Shown here: positions 45,593 through 55,670 of the stretch, piece after piece
Layout of the letters: each line of letters starts with the position of its first letter
Numbering within the stretch: position 1 is the stretch's first letter
Assembly (NCBI RefSeq): GCF_050947875.1
Contig: NC_134570.1
Coordinates: 101,722,122 to 101,786,121 of the forward strand
From: Dermacentor variabilis
Lineage: Eukaryota; Arthropoda; Arachnida; Ixodida; Ixodidae
DNA: 64,000 nt
Direction: 5' to 3'
The notes under the pieces: generated by a model
What the model saw: the letters and a program-made list of their open reading frames with translations, nothing else
Databases searched by the model: none
What the model was told of the DNA's origin: nothing
Program-made: the position numbers and the translations under genes

Positions 45593-47829
45593 TTCTGAAA
45601 GAAAAAGGAAAATGAACTGTGAGAATCAAGGAGGCGCTGAGGCCCCTCCCACACTTCTCTGGAACTGTGTTCTCCTACACAGGCAAAAAATTGAGAGGAT
45701 GTTTGCGTATTTCAGTTTGTGAGTAAGCGTCGCTCTCATGTGAAAAGGTAGAGCGTTTACGAATATTAGTGACATTTTTGAGGCAGATGCATTTTGTTCC
45801 GGCTAGTCATTACGGCGACGGGACCACCTTGCCACGCACTGCAAAATGTTCGTGCAACACGTCTAGTGAGTGCAATAGAACTCTTTCATGATGCTGACAT
45901 GATTGGCAACGAAATTAAGGGGTGATACTCATACAAAAGGAAAACTATAATTGTTCTTGCTTCAGAAGCGTAGTTGATATTCGAATGGCTTGATTTCATG
46001 CGGACTTCGTTTAATTATATTGAAGTAAATGGATCCTGCAGCAATTGCATTTCCTAAAATAAAGCTCGTCTCAATTTGCGCTCTGATTGGGTATCAGCGC
46101 TTTTCTTATGTCTGTGAAGCACTTCGTGGAAGTGTAGATGTGAAGAGTCACTGGCTGGCGCCCTTCATTGCGTGTTTGAATGTTTGCAGAAGTGTTGGAA
46201 AGTAATAAATCAGCCTTCACACTATAAATATATTTTTTTTTCATAGGGTGTGAAACTGTAGTGGCATTGACAGCTACCACTATATCTCTTTCTGTGTACA
46301 CTTCATTGCACTCTGCTCTAAAGCAGTCATCTTGTCGTAATCACAATCACTATAGGCGCACGTATTTCTCAATGTGTCCTTTTTGCGGCATAAATTCTCG
46401 CCAGCTCTCCCAAGTGCGAGAGCGGATTGCCAGCTGTGCTGTTTCCCTAACCATTGAAGTATTTAAAATCAACTTACACTTCTTGCGGAGAAGAGCACCG
46501 TAATGGAATGGAGTGCCAAGACCGTAGCCGTAGTTGAGGCCGTAGCCGAGAAGACCATGGCCGTAACCGTAGTGACCAGCACCGTAGCCGAGGGTGCCAA
46601 CGCCATAGCCGTAGTAAGCTGGGGCAGCATGGTAGGCAGCGAAGGCAGGGGCAGCATGGGCGACAGTGGCGACAGCTGGGGCGTGGTGGACGGCGGTGGT
46701 AGCAAGAGCTGGGGCTGCGTGGATGGCAGTGACAGCTGGAGCGGCGTGGAAGGTGGCGACAGCTGGGGCTGCGTGGTAAGTGGCAACAGCTGGGGCGGCG
46801 ATAGCGGTAGCCACTGGAGAGGCGGCGTAGGTGGCGACTGGAGTGGCGGCGAATTGTAGCAACTGGAGCAGCGTGGGCGACGGTGGCGACTGGGGCAGCG
46901 TGGGCAACTGTGGCCACTGCTGGCGCAGCAGCCAGGCCGAGGCCGTACCCGCCGTGCGCGACACCAAAGCCAGCGTGGCCGACGAAACCAGCGAAGGCGC
47001 TGGTGGCCAATGCAAGGACGATGCAAGCGCGAATCTGGAAAGCAACGGCAGAGCAATATGAGCAGCGAGAGACCAATACGGAAAAAGTTTGCACCTACCC
47101 ATAACTAATAGGAGGATATTTTCAGATTTTCGATAGCTACCATTATTGAGAATCCTAAACTTCTTGGTGTCATTTTTGAAACCGCAGCTGACAGCTTTCA
47201 ATCGCCATGAAACCTGATACCCAGTCGTATACAATCAGAAGCGACGGAAAAAGTTTCAGTGCAAGTTACGTGTTTCACCGCTGACTGACTGATGCTGTGC
47301 CGAAAACCCCGTTTTCTTCCAAATTCGATTGGTGTAATCAGCCGTTACATGATTTATCGCGCGTAATGTAAATCTAAATGTGGAGTACTACATTTTGAGA
47401 CATTCCCGATTACCGTTATTACTATTGATTGCACGTTTCTTGCACCATAACATGCTATTTAAAGGTAATCATAGTTTATGAAGCCATGTTACGGCCTCGC
47501 TCGACTGCAATCCCTCACATTCCCTACTCTAAGAGAGTCCGGAGAGATAGGACCTTCTCTGATGTTAAAACCTTGTCTCGTTTCCATTTCATATTCGAAA
47601 GATGTTCCTTATACCAAGCTTGCGTTCGCTGTAGCTGGATACATTCCCAGAAAACGGACTCTTTAAATGTGTACAAGGGCTCTGAAGAAGGTAGCCAAAT
47701 ACGCTACCTTCCTTTGAATAAGTTATTTTCGCACACGATGGTTGCGAGCACTTCATGATCGTATACAATGTAGAGAGAAATTAAAGGTCATTATTGCCTT
47801 GCTATACTGAAAGAAATCTGTCTTACCAT
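45593..47829 (-). pseudogene. AAPA-repeat cuticle protein, copy C, frameshifted
   Basis: It has the same exon plan as B, with ATG at 47827-47829 and donor GTAAGA, exon 2 at 46478-47034 and exon 3 from 45594. Splice sites, TATA box and poly(A) signal are all kept. Exon 2 is 557 bases long, so the phase no longer fits. Compared with B, one extra T lies at 46854-46855, in the codons for the ATFAAAP-type repeat about 60 residues into the protein. After that point the frame changes to an Arg/Ser/Pro-rich sequence and would not use the normal split stop. The correct frame resumes in another register and continues to GALLRKK, so only this single base is wrong. It is either a recent pseudogene or a sequencing or assembly error. 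Confidence 0.75.
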
Positions 47830-47854
47830 GGTTGTTCCGAAGCTGCTGCTGAAA

Positions 47855-47915
47855 GAACCGCTACTGCAGTACAATGTTTCAGCGCGTTTTATACAAAGCG
47901 TTGGGTGTGGCGAGA
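47855..47915 (-). promoter_or_regulatory. Core promoter of cuticle copy C
   Basis: TATAAAA on the minus strand at 47887-47893 with CGCCACACCC (47902-47911) upstream and the conserved leader downstream, as in A and B. Confidence 0.72.
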
Positions 47916-49624
47916 TCTGCTCATGAAGACCTCATGAAAGAAAGAGGGAACAATTTGTATGCGCTATGAATGCGTCCACATGATAAGTGCGTGCTAAGTA
48001 AAATTTATGATGTCTGGCAGCCGATGTACATTGCAAAACAAAAGTGTACAGGAACTAAGATTATGCATGCTGCACAGCATCTCGTGACAGAGGCGCGGTT
48101 TCGAAGGACTGGTTAAGCTGTCCCAAAATCACGTACAGCTGCTTAATACTGGTCAAATAAAACGTTTGCTAAGTCTCTTATCTCTTTTAACATGCGTATC
48201 GACAACGGAACTACCTGGATGAATAAAATAGTCGAAATCTGTGAATTAGAAGAAAAAAATGCAACGTACCGGTTCCACTGACTGTTCTTGCATCACAGGA
48301 GACATTTGCACTCAAAAAGAAAGAGATAACATTGTTCTCTTATAGCGTGAGGGAGAGAACTACGTCGTGGAGAGTTCTTTTTAGGCACACTGAATAATCG
48401 GAATGGTAAGGCTACAATTTGTGACCATAAAAGAAGGAATTCCCTAACCTTAGATGAAATTGCTTTCGTTAATGTAAATCTTGATTAATTTGTGTGCGTA
48501 AATTCTCATGTTTTTGTTATAAATGCCTAAACCTCCTTCTCGGATAGTGCATTTATCGCTCTTTATCGCAGAAGAGGCAATGAAGGACATTTCGTTCCTG
48601 ATTTTTATGGTTTACTACGCTTCATACAAGCAGCGGTATTACGCGAAATTGTTATACAGCATTTTTCGATAACTATCGGAGGCTCATAATGTAATAAAAA
48701 AAACAGCGCTCTCATGTGCTTGCAAAACGCTGCCTGGTAAAACATTATTTCTGTCAAGTAGGTGAAAATTACTGAACGTCGAGCAACATTAATGAAAAAC
48801 AAAGCACTTATCTAATTGCTTGCATCTGTGTCTACGCCTTTGTCAAGAACAACAAACATAAGCCAAACATCGCGCTACACAGGAGCAAGAGGTGCGCTGT
48901 ACACAGAAAAGTGCATGTCGGTTGTATGTATCAGTTGTCATACTGCACTTTTGGAAGACCGCACATCAGAAAAAAAGTATAAGGCCCACTACTCATAAAT
49001 TAACATTCAGGACAGCTCCTTTTTTGTAACCTTTTCCCATGTTTCCCAACTCGATGCGTTGATTATGACCATTATCAATAGAGTCAGATTAAGGCCGTCA
49101 TGTCCAAACGAATAGGTTTGTGAGATGTGTAATATCGTCGGCGAGGTCTCTGATGTGGACCACAGGCGGTGGTAGTACGCCAGACACAGTTAAATATCAC
49201 TTTGTGACAAAGAATACAGCTCTGTTTTATAAATGCCCCGGAAGGGCATGAATTGTAGGCGAACATTGTTTTTGTAACACAATTTAGCGTAATGGCACAA
49301 CCACAAAGAAGAGACACACAAAACACTTCACAGGCGCTACTAACAACTTTACTGATCGCCATTGATCCACAGAATGCTATTTCCAATGTGCTTACGGATC
49401 AGTCACAAACGACATGCTACGCTGGGCGTTTGTCATGATCATGTTGTAGGTAAGCGCCAAAACACTCAGCATCATGTCCTCGTGCAGCATTGTTTTTTGC
49501 GGTTCACTGCGTTTGGTTTATTGCGTTTGGTACGTTTGGTTTATTGCTTTTGGAACTGTTACACTACCCGTTGGCGTTAACGCAACATAGGCGAAAAGCA
49601 TTTTCAAATACTCCGATTTGACGA

Positions 49625-49832
49625 AATGGGATTCATTTTCTGTGGAGCGGGGCTCGAAGATCCATCTAAATCCACAGAGAAATGTAGCCCACATATGGGG
49701 AACGGTGTCTCGCTTTGAGAAGTGTGAGGTTGTGGTGTTGCGAGTTCGCGAAAGGCAATGAGGACTTGCCTTACAATGACAGTAGTTCCACATGCGGCCG
49801 CAAGAATTCTACCACAGGAGCATCTCAAACCT
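49625..49832. repeat. Right end of duplicated block C
   Basis: Matches 37869-38075, ending after accacaggagcatct. It is directly joined to unit C here, whereas 4.4 kb separate the two parts in block B. Confidence 0.65.
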
Positions 49833-51460
49833 GTCCCGGACACATACCACCCTGGCCTAGCCATCGCCACCATAGCGCACGTCGTGCCCGTTGTAAGATT
49901 GCTAGTCACTTATCGCTGTCAGACACCGTTGCGAATGTCACCTTATTCATGTACATACCTACCTTGATTTAATGATACTTTTTTGAAGACCCAGTCACAT
50001 TAAGTGCGCAGTGAAAAATTACACAATGTACGGATTACACGCGGTAAGGTCGTAGAAAACTGCAATTGCAACTATTCATAATTTTGTAGAAGTGAAAAAA
50101 GCTACGTCCTCTTTAGGCGTAGTCACTGAATACGGTAGTTTCACAAACAAAATGAAGCTTCTCAGAAGTCTCGATAAATGGCTAAGTGTGCCTGAAGGTT
50201 TATATAAAGGAGGCTTGCGGGTGAAATTAAAAAACATCCCGGTAAAGACCATACAGTCTGCTGTAGGCCTTACGAGTGTACCGTTAGGGAAAGGGGCATC
50301 ATTTTACAGCGAAGCTGTGGATGGCTAGCCAATTCGTCCGTTCGTCCGTCCGTCCGTCCGTCTGTCGGTCGCGTGTACGCCTAAACCTTCTCCGGCGCAA
50401 CGTCCTGCACATGCGACAAAAAACGAGAGAAAGACAGGGGCGTGGTTTATCTAACACCATCTAAATAGCACAAAGGATGTTTACACCGATCCATAACGTC
50501 AGGCAACCTGGCGCGAAAGTTCCGTCGATAAGGCTGGCGTGATAAAAGTGTTGACGTCAAAATCACTGTTGCCTACTGGGGAACATCCCCATTATATTCT
50601 ATGGCAGTCGAGCCAGGTAACAATACGTAATGAATCGGAGTGAAAAGGTCTTGTACTATCTAGGTGGTGTTGGATTAGCTGCGCCAGTGGCGGCGTCGTT
50701 GCTTTCTGCCGCAGCCGAACGCATGTGAAGTTTCTTACGGACTCCGAAATGGGGGGGGGGGGGGTATTCCACTCATCATACGTACTCCCGAGGAGCAAGC
50801 AGCTTTCGATCAGCGACGTCGTGAGCAGAACCGGGAACGAGCTCGTCTACTATCGTGCCGATGCTGCAGCCCGGGCACACGAACAGGCTCGTGCAGCCGA
50901 GCGCAAGCAGAAATTGCGTACCCAGGATCCGGCAGCCTACCAAGCCATTGTTTAATGAACCGTCGTGATGAACTCAGTGATAAATACCCGGTGCCGCACG
51001 CTTCAGCTTCTCTTGTTACCCGTCGGCATGGAGTGCTTCGGTGGTCATTTTTTATTTCTATATAGCATTTGCGAGATGTTATCGTCTCTAATGGAGCCGG
51101 CTACTCATTTTCACAGAGAGATAAGAAAAAAAAGAATTAATGAAAACGCATGAAAATGTGTCTACTGCAAATCACAACACAAAGTCCAGTCAAATAAGTA
51201 CGCTAATGCCACGCCAAAACTGAAAGTCAACTCGGAAACGCAGAACCACAAAGTAAATACAACGTCCGGCCACAAAACTACATTAAAATTAGGACGCATG
51301 AAAGAGCACGGCTTAGATTCGAATGAAGCTACATGAATCCAGGCACTGAATTGGACAAAGTCGGGTCAAACAGAAATGCATAGAGTGCGCTTATCACAGA
51401 TAAACACTCTACACACCAATTTCCAAGAATGCCTTTTATTCCTTAAATCTGCTTTAGTGA
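49833..51460. other. No gene; simple repeats and an Ala/Arg-rich frame
   Basis: Contains a (CCGT)n tract at about 50334-50370 and 14 consecutive G at 50751-50764. An open frame at 50725-50955 ends in a charged stretch (RAHEQARAAERKQKLRTQDP). The frame starts across the G-run, lacks a homologue in the window and has no recognised domain. It resembles a fragment of a repetitive coding element rather than a host gene, but this is a guess. Confidence 0.4.
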
Positions 51461-51464
51461 GATA

Positions 51465-51592
51465 TGTTCAGGTGGTCTATTGACCTGATAGATTTCCTTG
51501 AGTTGACTTGATAGATTTCCTTGAGTTGACTTGATATTTTCCTTGAGGAAAATAAAACTCATTCTGATTCTGATTCTGATAGTATAACCGGG
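51465..51592 (+). repeat. 23-bp tandem repeat followed by a LINE-like 3' tail
   Basis: The unit acttgatagatttccttgagttg (23 bases) occurs about 2.7 times at 51487-51550. The sequence continues gaaaataaaactcattctgattctgattctgatag. The hexamer attctg repeated after an AATAAA hexamer is what the 3' end of a CR1-type LINE looks like. No coding part is attached. Confidence 0.5.
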
Positions 51593-51779
51593 GCCGCCAC
51601 TACTATATCTGTACCTGCAGCCTTTTCTTCCTGAACACTGTTCGTAAAAGAACTACTTGTGTCATTTTGTATTGCTTTATTGCGGAAAAGTATATGTCGA
51701 ATTATACCTTCACAATTGTCGAAGAAGAACGTGATAACTATATCTCTTCCAAGTACTCAAAAAGAGCACTTTTTTATTT

Positions 51780-51816
51780 TGCGCCTTTCTAAGCATCATA
51801 TGCTTAGAAAGGCGCA
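51780..51816. repeat. Perfect inverted repeat, 16-bp arms, 5-base loop
   Basis: The left arm tgcgcctttctaagca at 51780-51795 is the exact reverse complement of the right arm at 51801-51816, separated by tcata. In RNA it would form a strong hairpin, too short for a microRNA precursor. No gene lies next to it. Confidence 0.8.
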
Positions 51817-52555
51817 CACATAGTGCACAGAGGAATATCGTGCTACATAGCAGAGACACTGTAATCGAATTAGAATGTCCAGCACCTCCATTAGTACATA
51901 ACGGAACTAAACAACTTTAACACAAGTGTTCGCCATGCTGTAAAAGCGCAAAAGAAATCAAGTGTGAAGTAAACACAAACTGAGCCAAAATGGTCTAACG
52001 CATTAAAGAAATTCAATTTCCGTAGTGCTTAGCACCATAGTGTGTTGCATTGACTGTGTTAGCTACCTTCATTTGATGCCTCAGTTGCCATGTTTTAGGA
52101 CTTTACTGGCACTCAATCCTCTTAAACAACCTGACACGAAACGCAATTGCTGGTTCCTGAGCAACTCTCAATTCTCGGCGCACCGAGATAGTCACGGGGG
52201 CACGAACCCACACAAACACCTGCGTCCACACACGAACATACACGCACACATATATAAAGAGATACACACACACACACGGACGCCCAGAGGGAGAGATAGA
52301 CATAGAAGTAGGCGACGCAGAACTCCGGGTGTTACGCACTGTCAGGCATATTTACAATCATTAACGTTCGTGAAGGCACAGCGACGTGCCGTAGCAGCCG
52401 GGGCAGAGATGCCGCACGTGCAACTGGTCTCTCTGTTAGAATATAAGGATTTTCAACCGCACAAGAATATGCCTACTTATAAGGCTCCACCACAATGATG
52501 TCGCCTAACTCACTGAACTTGAGGCCGGTAAATTCATCGAGATCAAAGGTCGCAA
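51817..52555. other. No recognisable gene; CA microsatellite
   Basis: A short (CA)n tract lies at about 52261-52278. The open frame 52025-52498 crosses it and has no domain. Confidence 0.45.
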
Positions 52556-52559
52556 GCAA

Positions 52560-52940
52560 TACGGCGGTTACGTGAGATACAATGGTGCAGGGCAGCGTGG
52601 TAATTTGAATGAAATGGCAGTTGTCGCGTAATCGAAGTTTGTTGCGCCATGTCTTGGGAATTGAGACACTGTCCTCGCGCGATCAGCTGCGGAACAAAAT
52701 AGCCTTTCATGACTTCTTATATTTTGAATGTGCAGCAAAGAAAAATCTCGCACCGCACAGTAAAGTCTGCGGTCCTTGAGCCAATTCTGTCCTGTATGTC
52801 CTACATAAGTTTCCCCACCTTTATATGTAAACTGCAGTAGTCGACGCAGTTCTCTGAACACTCTCATCCCGCAAATAAATAGAAAAGGACAACGAAAGAA
52901 AAGAAGGCTCAGTGCAGTTAGTTCTAGGTGGTTCAATTAA
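52560..52940 (-). mobile_element. Possible Penelope-like element C-terminal fragment
   Basis: The minus-strand frame contains TYVGHTGQNWLKDR, which resembles the core of a GIY-YIG endonuclease. About 50 residues later comes FPRHGATNFDYATTAISF, similar in spacing to the end of that domain in Penelope-like elements. The catalytic residues further on cannot be assigned. No reverse transcriptase was found upstream. The assignment is weak. Confidence 0.3.
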
Positions 52941-53659
52941 AAAACAAGGCACATGCGACAGGAAGCTTTCTACACCCCATTACGGCGGCCGGCATCCTCC
53001 TCGACCACTTATCTCCCCGTTTCTACGCATTGAGAAGCTCCCGAGTGGACGATAACCTGGCTCAAGGCCTGTAGCCCGATCGTTCGATACGCATTTATTT
53101 CCCGTTTCCTTGGAAGGCATGATAAGTTGAATTCTAACGAAATCTGAGAACAAATTTTGCGTATCGCTCTATTTAGTGAATACATATGCGTTATTATAAT
53201 TGCGTGCTTCGTGTACCTTTTGGTCATGAAATTGTTTTAGCTCCCGTTGTCGGCGTCCTTCAAGAGACCTTGACCCAAAATCCTGAGCAGTTAGCCGGGC
53301 ACACAAAACGAGAATGCAACGAGAACATACGGGCGTCGTTGCGAGAGCAAAACGCGATCACCCCGGCAACAGAAAAAGAAAGCTTAAATAAATGCGTTCT
53401 TTGGGCCTCAACCCATTGTGCAGGCGCGCATACATACGCTAGCGACTGCCTGAAGAAGTTAAAAAAAAGTATTCCTTCCGACTTCTGCCTAATGTTTGTT
53501 CACTGTACACTCAAACTGTAACTTGTACTGAACCGAAGTTTTATTTGTGATTTACAATAACGGTCCTTCCAAAGGCAGATACATAGCACTATAAACTTGA
53601 CTGCCATCTTTTGGCGCTGAGACAGGGTCGCCGGTGCTTGTGGTCGTGCGTTTAGCGGC

Positions 53660-54420
53660 GCGTATGGCGGGAAGAGGAGGAGGAGGAAAAATATTTATTG
53701 AAAAGAAAGAAAGGACAAGCAGGTGTCTTTCTGCTTGTGCGGGAGGCGCCCTTACTCCAAGGCTCCTGCGGCTCTTGCTGTCTCCCGGGCCCACCGCACC
53801 AGTTGTTGCTGGTTACGAGGGTCCGAACTAGCCAGCACGGCATCCCATTGCTCGGGTGAGTGTTGCGTATTTGCGGGGCTGCCTTGAAGTGGGGGCACGC
53901 CCATGTGGTGTGATATATGGAGGCATAGTCGTTACAAAGGGGATATTTGTATACATGAGTATATTGTAGGGTGTATTGCGTGTAGTCTGCTTAATAGGGG
54001 GTATATATTGGTTTGTAATTGTCGCCATGTTACGGCGTCTTCACGTGGGAGGGTTTTGTGTGGAGGTGGGTGTTGTCGTCTGTTAAATCTGGGGTGTTGT
54101 AGTATAGCGTTGTATTGTAACGGTACGGACTCCATAGATGCGGCCATATCCCCCTCTTGTGGCGCCCGGGAGGCATGAGCTCGGTCTACAGCGTGCGCAC
54201 GCTGATTTTCACGGAGGGACGCGTTTCCTGGAGCCTATACTAATTCAACGTCTGGGAATTGGGAGGCTTGTTTGAGGAGTCAGTGGACGATCGAAGATAT
54301 TCTGCCTCTCGCGTAGCTACGGCAAGCTGCCTTGGAGTCAGTAATAATTGTGACCTACTCGTTGGTCAGACTAGAGGTGATGGCCAAGGCGATGGCTGTA
54401 GGCGGATGGCTGTTTGGCTG
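53660..54420 (-). mobile_element. 3' fragment of an I-clade LINE with RNase H
   Basis: On the minus strand, after a few frame changes, the sequence gives IALAITSSLTN and TIITDSKAACRSYARGRISS (54400-54290), the RNase H signature of I-type LINEs. FPDVELV and CPHFKA-like words follow, then RNTHPSNGMPCWLVRTLVTS with WARETARAAGALE in another frame (53870-53740). These words match the C-terminal end of such elements. The tail is A-rich (aataaatatttttcc on the minus strand). Confidence 0.65.
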
Positions 54421-54889
54421 AAATGAGATTTCTAACGAGATTCTGCTTGGTACAGGAAACTATTGCGTCCGTATGGACAAGTGCTCGGTATTGCGTAGTG
54501 CGGACTAGGCGCCGTGTGCTGTTGTGGGCTCTGGCGTTGCGCAACATGCACTACACCTATTTTAAGATTCTGGCTGCTATCATCACCAACCAATGTTTGC
54601 CGGTAGCCATTTCATGCTTACATCTACTCTCGATTACCGGAGAACCAGCATTTTATTTTCTTATAATCCTCTCCTAGCAGGCTTTCACTTGTTTATTACT
54701 TCCAAACTTTCGTAAAGTAAGCTCTCAGCAAAAGCAAGTATTCAGCAGTTAGTTCAAATTGAGTAAACCATATACTGTCAACAAGATAGGGGCAAGCTGA
54801 ATATTCAGTGTGGCAGCCTAACTTACATCCGAAGTTACCCAATTATACATGACCAGAAGGGTTCCTTATTTATTACAGCAAGGGGATAT

Positions 54890-55480
54890 ACCGGGTGTTC
54901 CAACGAACACTTTCAAAAAGCATTAAAGGCTGCCTGTGGCAGATTGCACAATTCTAATTCATCAGCCGGTCTACTCATGGAGGTGGGCAATACTTGCACA
55001 ACAATTGAAATGCATAATCGACTAATTAGCAAAAACTTAATTATTACGTTTTTACCTTATTAGCTTATGGGCCATATGGCAATTTACAAATTCTAGTTAT
55101 GAGGCTCACACGGGGAATCAACCTGGAAAGAATTCTCAGGATGAGACAGACCAGTTTCGCGATATTAATTCCCGAACTTTGCAGAGACATGCATTGGCGT
55201 TCCAGTTATTTTCTTAAGAGAAGCTCGTTTTATGCATTCAAGCACAAAAATCATTGGAGGGCCAATTCACTTCTCCGCAAAGTTCAGGACTTAATATGTG
55301 AAAACTGGTGTGAGCGTGATATTTGGTTCAAAGTGGATCCGCCTTGCGAACTACACGGCTAGAATTTGTAAATTTCAATATGGGCCTTAAATTAATTAGT
55401 TATAAACGTAATGAGGTTATTTTTTGATCTATTGAATTATGCCTTTCGATTTCTGTACAAGTGACTGCCAGCGATTTTTG
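54890..55480. repeat. Probable dispersed repeat of unknown class
   Basis: The sequence starts near ccgggtgttccaacgaacac and has AT-rich conserved-looking words (aattgaaatgcataatcgac, taattagc). Its style is that of abundant tick interspersed repeats, from memory rather than from a match inside this window. There is no coding potential. Confidence 0.35.
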
Positions 55481-55582
55481 TGACGAGCTCAAGAACTAGA
55501 ATTGGGCCATGTGACACTGGCCGCGTTTAACAACTTTAGCAAATGCTCGCTGTACCATCTTGTAGGTTTGCCATCAAGAACC

Positions 55583-55587
<5 letters not shown>

Positions 55588-55667
<80 letters not shown>
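55588..55667. repeat. (TA)n microsatellite, about 80 bp
   Basis: Uninterrupted TA dinucleotide. Open frames of alternating Tyr-Ile on both strands are produced by it. Confidence 0.98.

Positions 55668-55670
<3 letters not shown>

Larger units (their letters stand above)
45485..49624 (-). repeat. Cuticle-gene duplication unit C
   Basis: Collinear with unit B from the exon 3 flank through the promoter and upstream sequence to about 49620, where it joins directly to the sequence matching 37869 of block B. Intron 2 lacks about 95 bases present in B (around 29990-30090). Confidence 0.8.

Noticed and set aside
50725..50955. Ala/Arg/Gln-rich frame as a host gene
   Set aside because: The start lies beside a 14-G run, the protein is only 76 residues, and the sequence style is that of a repeat fragment. 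Kept only as a note under the gene-poor stretch.
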